A stretch of DNA of 64,000 bases from Muribaculaceae bacterium (GCA_009775355.1 VSPN01000005.1:10093-74092), one strand, 5' to 3'. Positions 9,533 to 17,170 are shown, counted from the stretch's first letter. The notes: a model not told the origin generated them from the sequence alone. Translations and numbers: made by a program.

Positions 9533-9687
9533 GCAAAAATATCGCAATTCCGGCCGAATTCCGCAGGGCATATGATAACATTTTTGCTGATAGGGGGCTA
9601 AATTGACTCTGCCGATAATATTTTTGGCGTCGCAAGCGTTATAAATACGTGTAAGAAACAATTCTTCTTCTAAAACAGAATTTGCCT

Positions 9688-9840
9688 ATGGTTCACGATT
9701 CCTCCTACTTATCATCTCCTGAAGTGGTGACAGACCAGTCCGGTTATCCGAAAAGCGCGACTCTGAATTTCATCCGTCAGTTCGCACGCACATGTGTTGC
9801 CGTGCAGGGATGCGCGCTCGGGTCCATGATTCTTAATTGA
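9688..9840 (+). CDS. Short conserved-type Bacteroidales protein (50 residues)
   Basis: An ATG at 9688 opens a 50-codon frame ending at a TGA at 9838-9840. The centre reads SATLNFIRQFARTC, which resembles the short Bacteroidales proteins carrying a TLNFIRQFAR core that I recall as a recurrent uncharacterised family; the family link is from memory and unverified. A -7-like TATTTTTG at 9619-9626 lies upstream and a terminator hairpin lies 75 bp downstream. It converges on the sigma factor gene. Function unknown. Confidence 0.55.
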   Translation: MVHDSSYLSSPEVVTDQSGYPKSATLNFIRQFARTCVAVQGCALGSMILN

Positions 9841-9914
9841 CCGATGACTGTCGGAATAATTCCGCCGGCGAAGTTCAGACTGGCGGATCATTGCAGGCGT
9901 TACTGAAAAAATCA

Positions 9915-9952
9915 GATCCGGTTGCCCTCAGGCAGCCGGATCAATTATTTTT
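9915..9952. terminator. Bidirectional terminator between the 50-residue gene and the sigma factor
   Basis: GATCCGGTTGCC (9915-9926) pairs with GGCAGCCGGATC (9931-9942), 12 bp with one G-U pair and a 4-nt loop. AATTATTTTTA follows on plus and a run of six A precedes it, giving a U tract on the minus strand too. Confidence 0.8.
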
Positions 9953-10028
9953 AGCGAGTTTGCGGTTTTCGTACCGGAGACGGAGACAGGCGCATGACAT
10001 GACACTGTCATCCGCTCCTGTCCGCGCG

Positions 10029-10619
10029 TCAGACAGTCAGGATTATCTCTTTCTCGTTGGCTATGCGGCGCAGATTGAGAATCGCGTAGCGCATGCGTCC
10101 GAGCGCGGTGTTGATGCTCACACCGGTGATCTCGGCGATCTCTTTGAAACTGAGTCCCTGATAGTAGCGCATCTTGAGAACCTCGCGCTGGAGCGCTGGC
10201 AGTTCGCCGATCAGATACTTCACGTCGGTGCGTATCTGATCCGATATCAGAATGTCTTCTATCGTCTCCTCGCAAAGCTCCTTGCGGTTGAGTATGTCGA
10301 CATCTGTCAGATCGGAACTCTGCAGGTTTTCCGACTTCTCCTGACGGTAGTAGTCGATGATCAGATTGTGGGCGATCCGGGAGATCCATGCCGGAAACTT
10401 GCCGTTCTCTGTGTAGCGGCCAAGACGGATGGTCTGTATCGCTTTTACGAATGTCTCCTGAAAGATGTCGTTGGCTATATCCTCGTTTTTGATTATACGG
10501 AGTATATAGTTGAAAATGCGGTCCTGATGACGCTTAAGAAGAGTGTCGAATGCTTCGTTGTTCCCCTCTGCGTATGCCCTGACAAGCTGCTCGTCTGTCA
10601 AGGTTGTGTAATTTGCCAT
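10029..10619 (-). CDS. ECF-type RNA polymerase sigma-70 family factor
   Basis: Sigma factor of 196 residues with region 2 at about 12-85 (EAFDTLLKRHQDRIFNYILRI, then DIFQETFVKA) and region 4 at about 125-185 (LPALQREVLKMRYYQGLSF, then EIAEITGVSINTALGRMRYA, a helix-turn-helix). No regions 1.1 or 3 are present, so it is group 4 (ECF). No anti-sigma gene is adjacent, unlike the FecIR pairs common in Bacteroidetes, so its control is not through a neighbour. It has a strong housekeeping-type promoter at 10788-10818 and an untranslated leader of about 160 nt. Confidence 0.9.
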   Translation of the reverse strand: MANYTTLTDEQLVRAYAEGNNEAFDTLLKRHQDRIFNYILRIIKNEDIANDIFQETFVKAIQTIRLGRYTENGKFPAWISRIAHNLIIDYYRQEKSENLQSSDLTDVDILNRKELCEETIEDILISDQIRTDVKYLIGELPALQREVLKMRYYQGLSFKEIAEITGVSINTALGRMRYAILNLRRIANEKEIILTV

Positions 10620-10787
10620 GCTTCTGATGTTAGTTTGTTTGGGTAAAATTTTTCGATAGGCAGGCCGGGTTGTGATTTGTGTGGTTTCTATAATTTTGAT
10701 TGTCTGTCTGGGTTATGGAGCGGGTAAGGGCGGCAGGTCTGGCATGATGCATCTTTCCTGGTCGGCACTTTTTCCCGTATCCTTATG

Positions 10788-10818
10788 CAAAGATATAATT
10801 GTTTTGTCTGAAATGCAA
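10788..10818 (-). promoter_or_regulatory. Promoter of the sigma factor gene
   Basis: On the minus strand TTG (10818-10816), 20 bp, then TATCTTTG (10795-10788), followed by C. This fits the Bacteroidetes housekeeping promoter. Initiation near 10780 would give a leader of about 160 nt before the ATG at 10619. Confidence 0.7.
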
Positions 10819-10916
10819 GAAAGCGAACAAAAAAATTAGCAAAATATTGTTAACGGCACAATAATTCTTTTTTCTCGCCTATGTCGTAGAGACCGGCGGC
10901 TCGTGCGTCAGTCCGG

Positions 10917-11162
10917 TCATAGCCGTGTGCCGACGGCTGTCAGGATGACTTGCCATAACGTTCTGCCGCCGGAGTGCGGATAGGGGAGTGTCGTGACGAT
11001 TGCTGCGGCTGCCGCGAAGATTATGGCTATGGCCGTGGTGCCGTGGCGCAGCAGCGATGAAGGTTCGCGGTCGATGAATGTGCGGATCTCCCGGCTCTGT
11101 TCCTTTTCACGCTTTGTGACGCTGTGCGTATGCGCCGTGTTTTTGTTGTCTTGTTTTGTCAT
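10917..11162 (-). CDS. Small single-span membrane protein resembling the N-terminus of a HlyD-type adaptor
   Basis: 81 residues. A charged N-terminal part (REKEQSREIRTFIDREPSS) is followed by one membrane segment at about residues 41-60 (TTAIAIIFAAAAAIVTTL) and a short outside part ending RTLWQVILTAV. The order 'charged helix, xIx-RxPxxLLRxG, membrane span' resembles the N-terminus of Bacteroidetes HlyD-family adaptors that partner C39 ABC exporters, but the coiled-coil and barrel parts are absent. The start is 6 bp after the stop of the exporter remnant, as expected for an exporter operon. Either it is a truncated adaptor or a genuine small membrane subunit; I cannot decide from sequence alone. 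Confidence 0.5.
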   Translation of the reverse strand: MTKQDNKNTAHTHSVTKREKEQSREIRTFIDREPSSLLRHGTTAIAIIFAAAAAIVTTLPYPHSGGRTLWQVILTAVGTRL

Positions 11163-11168
11163 AAGCTA

Positions 11169-11695
11169 TTATGTGCCGAGTTCGAGCTGGTTCTTTACGA
11201 GTGAGTAATACAGACCTTTTTTCGATGTCAGTACGGCGTGGTTTCATCCCTTTCTGAAGGCCTTTCGTTTCTGCTGAGGTGTCGGATGAAAGCCATCGGT
11301 TTTCAAATTCCTTACGGCTGTAAGCGATGCGCCCTTTTCAGGGTCTGCGATGTGGAATCTCTTCGATGAAGCTTTGTAGAGCACCGTGAAGTGGTTTTGC
11401 TCCCAGTGCAGCACGCAGGGTAACGGCAGCTGAATGAGTTCGTCGGTTGTGATGTTTCAAATCCCAGAGCTGCGGCACCGTCTGAAATGCCTTTCAGCGA
11501 GACGCCCTCGGCTGTGGGCGTGCAGTATTACTCAAGATGCCCCAGACTGTATCGGCGCCCGTAGTGACGACAGATCATGGCGAGACATGCTATGCCGCAT
11601 TGCATCGCGTCTTTCTGATATAATGACTTTGAATGCCATTCCCTCTTCAACTTGCGGAATTTCCTCGAAAAAACGCACCGTCCCTGCATTAACAT
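11169..11695 (-). pseudogene. Degraded C39-peptidase ABC exporter (bacteriocin/RiPP exporter)
   Basis: Hand translation of the minus strand recovers a peptidase C39 domain in pieces. Frame one gives YQKDAMQCGIACLAMICRHY with the catalytic Cys, then hits TAA after SLGHLE. The same frame continues YCTPTAEGVSLKGISDGAAA. A 1-bp loss shifts to LPLPCVLHWEQNHFTVLYKA with the catalytic His and then IADPEKG with the Asp. A second 1-bp loss gives YSRKEFENRWLSSD. After that the whole membrane domain and nearly all of the ATPase are missing; only its typical C-terminus (KKGLYYSLVKNQLELGT, stop at 11171-11169) remains, fused by an internal deletion. The family cleaves leaders after Gly-Gly and exports the product, matching the precursor at 14012-14215. 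It cannot be functional. Confidence 0.88.
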
Positions 11696-11748
11696 TTTTG
11701 TGGGATGGGGGCTAATAGGAGATCTGGCACTGATTGTGCGGGATCCGG

Positions 11749-13863
11749 TTATTTGAGTATCGCCGACTCAGCCTTTTCTGTCGCTCCGATCTCGTTGCCT
11801 CTCCTGATCTGTTTTCCGTAGCCGAATGTATAGCCCACGTAAAACGCTATTGCGGCATGGCCTGCCTGGCCGAAGCTCGTGGTTTTGCTGAAGTATTCCG
11901 GAACGTTGATCTCCGAAATCGAATATATCCAGTCGGTCTTGAGGAAGCGCGAGGCTGTGAGACGCAGATTCCATTTGCCGTTTCCCCAGCCGGCCTGAAG
12001 ATAGTAATGACTATTACGCGTGTCGGTCGAATTGGTTATTTTGTTTAGCTCGCGGCTTCTCAGTGAATAGAACGCCGAGAAGTAGAAGTTTTTTATGTAG
12101 TATGTCGCGGATGCTGACAGTTGGAAGTGCTGGAGTTTTTTTGAATACGTGCCGGTCATGTCGTAGAAATCCATGCGTGGCGACGCCGATAGTCTCAGCG
12201 ATCGGTTGAGCAGAGACCAGTTGAACGATACTCCAACGTTTGCATATGTGAAGTCTCCGTTGTTAACGTAGTTGCGGAGCAGCGCGTCATATCCTGGATA
12301 GGCCGAATATAATGTGGTCAGTTTGTTGTTGTAGCGATCCATCATTCCGTAGGCGAAGAGGCTGAAGTTGTCGGTCGGCATGAAGGAATATCCGAGATTC
12401 GCGGTGATTTCATCATAGCTGTCGAGCGTAGGGTTTCCTCTGTAGTACAGAAGCTCGTTTTCCTGAAGTGTGTCGGGAGATTTGGAGGTGGCTCCTGTCG
12501 GAATCCTGCTGTATTTGCCGAAGAATTGAACTGAGTTTTTGTTGTTGGGTTCGTAGGTGAAGTATAGCTGGGCTCTCGGGGTCAGCGATACATTGGTCTT
12601 GCCATTCATTGTGGTGTGTTCCCAGTCGATTCCGAGACGAGGGGAGATTTGGATCTTGTCTGTCGTGAATGAATAGAAGAGATCTCCATATATATTGTTC
12701 CATGTGAAAATGTCGCGATAGTCAGTGTTGCCTGTGTAATCGATCTTGTTGCGCTGCGAATAGGCGTGTATCTGAGCTCCGAGATAATGGTTGGCGGCCT
12801 GTTTGCTTATATATACGGTTCCGCCGCCAAAGAGAGTGTTTTCTTTGGCTAGCCTTGTGATCGAGAACGGCATGTCGGTTGTGTACAGATAGTCGCTGTG
12901 CGAACGTGTGTGGCTGATGCGCGGCATCATTCCGATTGTAAATTGTCCGGGAAGATAGACCGTGTAATTGCCGAAATAGTTTATGGAATTATCTCTTGAC
13001 GGAGAGTCGGACTCATAAAGATAGTCGCGGCTGTTGTCAGGTTCCCATTCGAGCGTTCCCGTCATGCGGTTGCGCTTCATGTCGTAATGGGTATAGCCGA
13101 GCCGGTTCTCTATCGTGACATTTCTCGAATTGTAGATTGCACGGAATGTAACCGGATAATTGCCCTGTGTCATTCCTGAGCTTCCGACAGTGGTCTTTCT
13201 TTCGGGGGCTGAGGCCGGATCGCCCACGGCGGCGAGACCTCTGAAAACGGACTTTGATTCGGAGCCTGAGTGTTTTGAATCCCAGTTCATAGCTCCGACA
13301 TAAAGGTCGTAGGTCATCGACTTATAAGCGAATTTGGAGAATACGCTCGCGTTGCTTGACAGTCCGATAAGTGCATGCTCAGTGACGTTGAGTTTTGTAT
13401 ATCCGCCGAATTCGTAGACTTTCATTATGATGTTCACAACCTTAAACGCACCTTTGAAGCGGGGATCCTGAGGTGACTCAAGATACATCACTTTCACCAC
13501 GTCAGAGGTTTTAAGACCTTGCAGTTCCTCTTCTGTTGCCGGCATATAATTTATGTAAATATCGATATTGTTGCCGAATCTGTCGGTGATCGAATTGCTT
13601 CCGCTTACTGCATCGATCTGTGGTATTTGCATGCGCGCGATAAGATCCACGGCGTTGGTCGCGGAGTTTTTTTCTGCGGTTGTCGGAGTGTATATCGCAC
13701 CGTTTTTTACCAGCATGCGGGTATTGCTTTCAATCACAATTTCCTGCAGTTCCCGGGACTGTGTGGAATCGTTCTGTTCCGTGTTGTCGGAAATGGAAGT
13801 GGACTGTGCTGCCGCGCATGCCGAAAATAACGCTAAATTGATAAATAACAGTCTGGATCTCAT
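11749..13863 (-). CDS. Outer-membrane beta-barrel protein of the TonB-receptor-like type, linked to a RiPP locus
   Basis: 704 residues, intact. A signal peptide (MRSRLLFINLALFSACAAAQ) is followed by a TonB-box-like ELQEIVIES, a plug-like domain at about 50-170 (AVDLIARMQIPQIDAVSG, IDIYINYMPATEEELQGL, VVKVMYLESPQDPRFKGA) and then a long run of alternating aromatic beta strands to the C-terminus. It lacks the N-terminal carboxypeptidase-like domain usual in SusC proteins. Family: outer membrane beta-barrel proteins of Bacteroidetes. It lies 148 bp downstream of the precursor and 53 bp upstream of the exporter remains, so it likely served passage of the modified peptide, its metal or the exporter product across the outer membrane (inference). 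Its frame is open although the maturase and exporter are broken. Confidence 0.85.
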   Translation of the reverse strand: MRSRLLFINLALFSACAAAQSTSISDNTEQNDSTQSRELQEIVIESNTRMLVKNGAIYTPTTAEKNSATNAVDLIARMQIPQIDAVSGSNSITDRFGNNIDIYINYMPATEEELQGLKTSDVVKVMYLESPQDPRFKGAFKVVNIIMKVYEFGGYTKLNVTEHALIGLSSNASVFSKFAYKSMTYDLYVGAMNWDSKHSGSESKSVFRGLAAVGDPASAPERKTTVGSSGMTQGNYPVTFRAIYNSRNVTIENRLGYTHYDMKRNRMTGTLEWEPDNSRDYLYESDSPSRDNSINYFGNYTVYLPGQFTIGMMPRISHTRSHSDYLYTTDMPFSITRLAKENTLFGGGTVYISKQAANHYLGAQIHAYSQRNKIDYTGNTDYRDIFTWNNIYGDLFYSFTTDKIQISPRLGIDWEHTTMNGKTNVSLTPRAQLYFTYEPNNKNSVQFFGKYSRIPTGATSKSPDTLQENELLYYRGNPTLDSYDEITANLGYSFMPTDNFSLFAYGMMDRYNNKLTTLYSAYPGYDALLRNYVNNGDFTYANVGVSFNWSLLNRSLRLSASPRMDFYDMTGTYSKKLQHFQLSASATYYIKNFYFSAFYSLRSRELNKITNSTDTRNSHYYLQAGWGNGKWNLRLTASRFLKTDWIYSISEINVPEYFSKTTSFGQAGHAAIAFYVGYTFGYGKQIRRGNEIGATEKAESAILK

Positions 13864-14011
13864 AAGATTGTTGTTAGAACCGATAAAACGGCTTGATTAG
13901 ATGTGAGATTTGTTTGTTTTTTCTCGGAAATTTCGGAAACCCGATCCCGCCGATTGATGGATGATCCGGATTCTCTCTTTCTTCGGAAAGAAACCGGATT
14001 ATCTGTCAGTG

Positions 14012-14215
14012 TCAGTTTGAATGCGAGAAGCAGCCGTAGTCGTAGCTTTCAGTGTCGTTGCAGTTACAGGTGTTTTCCGATGTCTGCGAGTTGCAGTCGC
14101 ATGAGAATGACGCACCTCCGTTGCATACGCACGATGATGCCATGCCTCCTCTTACAGAATTGCTTTCCGACGGGGTGAGCCTCGGTCTGAAGTTTTTAAT
14201 TATCATTTCTTTCAT
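14012..14215 (-). CDS. Putative RiPP precursor peptide with Gly-Gly leader and three CxC motifs
   Basis: 67 residues from the ATG at 14215 (a TTG start at 14254 would add 13 residues). Residues 1-24 form a leader ending SNSVRGG, the double-glycine cut site of C39 peptidases. The core (25-67) holds seven Cys at 29, 31, 39, 41, 50, 52 and 62. The first six form three [ST]CxCN motifs spaced 10 and 11 residues apart; between them it is rich in Ser, Asn, Gly and Asp. Upstream lies a radical SAM/SPASM gene, downstream a barrel and C39 exporter remains. This matches the Bacteroidales GG-precursor systems in architecture. The modification type cannot be predicted. The reading frame is intact, but its maturase and exporter are not. 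Confidence 0.8.
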   Translation of the reverse strand: MKEMIIKNFRPRLTPSESNSVRGGMASSCVCNGGASFSCDCNSQTSENTCNCNDTESYDYGCFSHSN

Positions 14216-14336
14216 ATCAGAGAGGTATTGTGGAAGTTGACTGGCCAACTTCAAGGTTAATGATGCGTGAATTTAATAAAAAATATTGCTTTTTTGCAAA
14301 TTTTAAAGAAATAATCTCTGCAAAAAGTGCTTGTTT

Positions 14337-15547
14337 TTATAATCTGAGTTGCTTTTTCTCCTTGTTGGGATTCTCTTCGGTTGAAGAAAGCAACGCGCGC
14401 TTAAGATTCTCTTTGTCGCGGAATGCCGAACAATAGAAGAAGTCAGATCCTTCGAATCTGTTGCGATAGCGCAGCATTCCGCAACCCCCGTCGCATATCG
14501 GAAATACGAAGCATTGCTTGCATTCTTCGTCAAACGGACTGCATTCGTGCATGTATCTCATCAGTCGTGGATAGTTATGGCGTCTGTTGTCAGCGATGCT
14601 TCCGATCACCTTGTCGTGACTGCTGACGTCGTTCCAGCATTTGTAGAGTTCTTGTAGAGGCCTGTCAGTTCCGAGGGATTTATCGACGAATAGCACAGTT
14701 TGTTTCCTCCCGTCGCATCTTCTCTGATCAGGCCGGGGTAGGGGTATATCTTTCTGTGACGCTCCTCATTACGGAACATGTCGTAGATTTTTACGAAATC
14801 ATCGCGGTTGTTGCGATTTATGTTGACCCGCAACGATATGTCGAGTTCCGGCATCGATTCAGCCAGCTTCTCGATGTTGGCCATGATTCTGTCGAATGTC
14901 GGAGTTCCGATTCCTTTGAGGAATCTGGTTTTGTCGTGATTCTCTTTTATTCCGTCTATCGAGATCTGGATTCTGTCAAGTCCGATCTCCTTGAATATGG
15001 CTATCACATGATCGTCGATGAGATAGGCGTTGGAGATCAGTTCCTGATACTGGATCTTTTTTTCGGTTTCCGATTTGAGCCTTTTGTGAATTGTTTCGAT
15101 TTCTGCCGCCATCAGCAGAGGTTCTCCGCCATACCATGTCAGCGACACAGTCTCGATCTCTTTCTGGTTGTTGACGTAATCGATTATTTTGTCGATTGTC
15201 TCTTTTGTGACAGACCGTGGATTTTTCTTTGGCTCGAAACAGTAGGGACACTCGAAGTTGCATCCGGTTGTAGGTGCGATGATCAGCGACATGTGTTTGG
15301 AGCCGTATGCATCCGTCAGAAATCGTGTCAGTGAGTCATAATAGAATGTGTATTTCTCTTCTCAATTGACTATTATCCCTTTCTCCTTGAGTTCAGAGAA
15401 TAGTTCTTCGGGCAGCTCATCCCAGCTGTGGTTATATAGAATTTCGTATAGATCTTCAGAGATCTCGGAGAAGTAAAGGCTCTCCGAATTGAAAAGATAG
15501 TATTTGCCGTTTTCAGTAAATAGGAACGTGTATATCGAGAGTATCAT
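14337..15547 (-). pseudogene. Radical SAM/SPASM peptide maturase, broken by an in-frame UGA and an 11-bp duplication
   Basis: Three pieces form one gene. Codons 1-61 (15547-15365) encode a leader-binding-like domain (SEISEDLYEILYNHSWDELP). A UGA follows at 15364-15362, and the same frame continues EEKYTFYYDSLTRFL into the radical SAM domain with CNFECPYC (CX3CX2C at 96-103) and WYGGEPL. Near 14652 the repeat CTCTACAAGAA/CTCTACAAATG shifts the frame by 11 bp. The second frame then carries the SPASM cysteines (CSPFDEECKQC, CDGGCG, FFYC). Removing 11 bp makes the span exactly 400 codons. Radical SAM/SPASM enzymes of this kind install crosslinks or other changes on peptide cores using SAM and Fe-S clusters. 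Upstream of the precursor by 121 bp. Confidence 0.88.
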
Positions 15548-15633
15548 GACGGTAGCATTATTGGTCAGTATATGGTTGATCCTTGTTCTTTGATGGGATA
15601 GGAATAATTATGATTGTCTGGGCATTTACACAA

Positions 15634-15671
15634 ATGGTGTACACAATTGTCAATGGTGCACGCGATTGTCA
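15634..15671. repeat. 19-bp tandem direct repeat upstream of the radical SAM gene
   Basis: ATGGTGTACACAATTGTCA (15634-15652) is followed at once by ATGGTGCACGCGATTGTCA (15653-15671), 16 of 19 identical. Partial copies flank it (GATTGTC at 15612-15618, ATAGTGCC after). It lies about 90 bp upstream of the maturase start, where a regulator would bind, and could also be a remnant of coding repeats. Confidence 0.6.
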
Positions 15672-15739
15672 ATAGTGCCGAACAGATAAGAGATTTACCT
15701 TTCATTTTTATCTTTAGATGTAGACGCATGCTTGTCAGA

Positions 15740-16129
15740 TCAAAGATAACAAACCATTGCGTTTGCATAGTGTCCGTTTGTATAATCGCATATTCCTGCG
15801 AGGTAATGGGCTTTGGCCGCGTTACGTGAGTCTTTCTTGCGTTCGTAATAGTCTGCCGCTACCCGAGCGATCGAGTCATCGAGCGGAAGAGAGTCTGCCT
15901 TATGGCGGGCCTTGGTCAGAAGCTTGTTGTATCGTGCTTCGACTGATTCATGTTTTCTTCGCGGAAGCTCGATCTTGCGGAGAATCCGGAGAGCCGAGTC
16001 CGGATCCGAATCAACAAGTGATTCGGCAGTATCCAGTTGAATCCGGGTGTGTGAATCCGAACATGAGAACAGGCATGTCATAATGCCCATGATGCCAAGC
16101 AGGAGAACTGTCAGAGTAAGACTTCGCAT
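15740..16129 (-). pseudogene. Truncated TPR-type regulatory lipoprotein (N-terminal 129 residues)
   Basis: The start at 16129 gives a lipoprotein signal (LTVLLLGIMGIMTCLFSC). The next part (LDTAESLVDSDPDSALRILR, then ADYYERKKDSRNAAKAHYL and GICDYTNGHYANAMVCYL) is the typical beginning of the large Bacteroidales TPR regulators that usually run 500 or more residues with membrane and helix-turn-helix or kinase parts. Here it ends abruptly at a TGA right after the first TPR pair, with no trace of the rest downstream. I call it truncated; a complete short lipoprotein is possible. It may have regulated the peptide locus (inference from position only). Confidence 0.6.
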
Positions 16130-16200
16130 GATACTGCAGTTTTGACCGCAAATACAATGCAAATATTCTTAATCGCAATACTTATGAAAACATATTTCGT

Positions 16201-16238
16201 AAAAAAGAGCCTCCGCGAGAGGCTGTCTTGCGGAGGCT
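16201..16238 (-). terminator. Rho-independent terminator of prmA
   Basis: AGCCTCCGC (16208-16216) pairs with GCGGAGGCT (16230-16238), and on the minus strand the stem is followed by CTTTTTTAC. It lies 34 bp after the prmA stop and isolates prmA from the RiPP region. Confidence 0.85.
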
Positions 16239-16271
16239 GTCTTTACTGATGAGTGGTGTCTGACTCTGAGT

Positions 16272-17117
16272 TTACCGTTTTACGAGACGGAGTGCTGTCC
16301 AGCGGTTGCTGATCAGGCGCGACTCCAGTTCGAGGCCGTGGCGCGACGCCGCTTCGGCTATCATGGGCGTGTCTTCTTCATAGAAGCCGCTGAGCAGCAT
16401 TGTGCCGCCTGATTTGAGGTGTGCGGCGTAGCGGTCGATGTCGCCCAGAATGATGTTGCGGTTGATGTTGGCGAAGAGAAAGTCTGCCGGTCCGAGTCCG
16501 GCAAGCGAGGAGGCATCACCATGTATAAGGTTCATCCGGACTCCGTTGAGTGCTACGTTCTCAATGGCGTTCTCATAGGCCGGACGGTCTATCTCGATGC
16601 CTGTTACGCCGGAGGCTCCCCGCATGGCGGCCAGTATGCCGAGAATCCCGGTGCCGGTCCCCATGTCGATCACGCTGCGACCTTCGAGGTCGGAGGCAAG
16701 AATGTGTCTTACCATCTGCGATGTTGTGTCGTGATGGCCTGTGCCGAATGCCATTTTTGGGTCTATCACGATATCGTATTCCGCCGCAGGTATGTCGGTG
16801 TGGAATGATGAATGGATAACGCACCGCCCGTCTATCAGGATCGGTTTGAAGTAATGCTTCTCCCACTCTTCGTTCCAGTCCTGACCCTTGACAAGCTGCT
16901 GCGAGATTTCGAGACGCGTCTCCATCGGAAAATCCGAAAGAGCCTCGCGGGCGGCAAGCGCACCGTCGCCGGACGCGGCACCTATATATGCCGTCAGACC
17001 GTTTGCATCCGGTTCGAAAGATTCAAATCCTGCATCGGCGAGAAATGCCGCCATCAGGTCTGTGATATCAGCCGTGCATGGCCTGGCATCTATTCTTACA
17101 CTGTAATAATCGTTCAT
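16272..17117 (-). CDS. prmA: Ribosomal protein L11 methyltransferase
   Basis: SAM-dependent enzyme that trimethylates ribosomal protein L11 at several amino groups. 281 residues. An N-terminal L11-binding domain (about 1-110) is followed by DPKMAFGTGHHDTTSQM, the PrmA signature, then the SAM site IDMGTGTGILGILAA and the post-I acidic residue in GIEIDRPAYENA. FLFANINRNIIL holds the [DN]xx[IN]-type catalytic motif. Length agrees with E. coli PrmA (293). It is the last gene before the terminator at 16201; the upstream gene at 17171 is 53 bp away with a weak hairpin between. Confidence 0.95.
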   Translation of the reverse strand: MNDYYSVRIDARPCTADITDLMAAFLADAGFESFEPDANGLTAYIGAASGDGALAAREALSDFPMETRLEISQQLVKGQDWNEEWEKHYFKPILIDGRCVIHSSFHTDIPAAEYDIVIDPKMAFGTGHHDTTSQMVRHILASDLEGRSVIDMGTGTGILGILAAMRGASGVTGIEIDRPAYENAIENVALNGVRMNLIHGDASSLAGLGPADFLFANINRNIILGDIDRYAAHLKSGGTMLLSGFYEEDTPMIAEAASRHGLELESRLISNRWTALRLVKR

Positions 17118-17170
17118 GAAAATAAACAGTCCACCCTGATGAGGCGGACTTTATAAAATGGTTGATAATA

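Noticed and set aside
15362..15364. UGA in the maturase as a selenocysteine codon
   Set aside because: It lies between domains, not at a catalytic position, and no selenocysteine stem-loop is apparent; a nonsense change is simpler.
15565..15768. 67-codon minus-strand frame with several Cys between the TPR fragment and the maturase
   Set aside because: It overlaps the 19-bp tandem repeats and the TPR fragment, has no family character and no Gly-Gly leader; probably a chance frame, although a second degraded peptide cannot be excluded.
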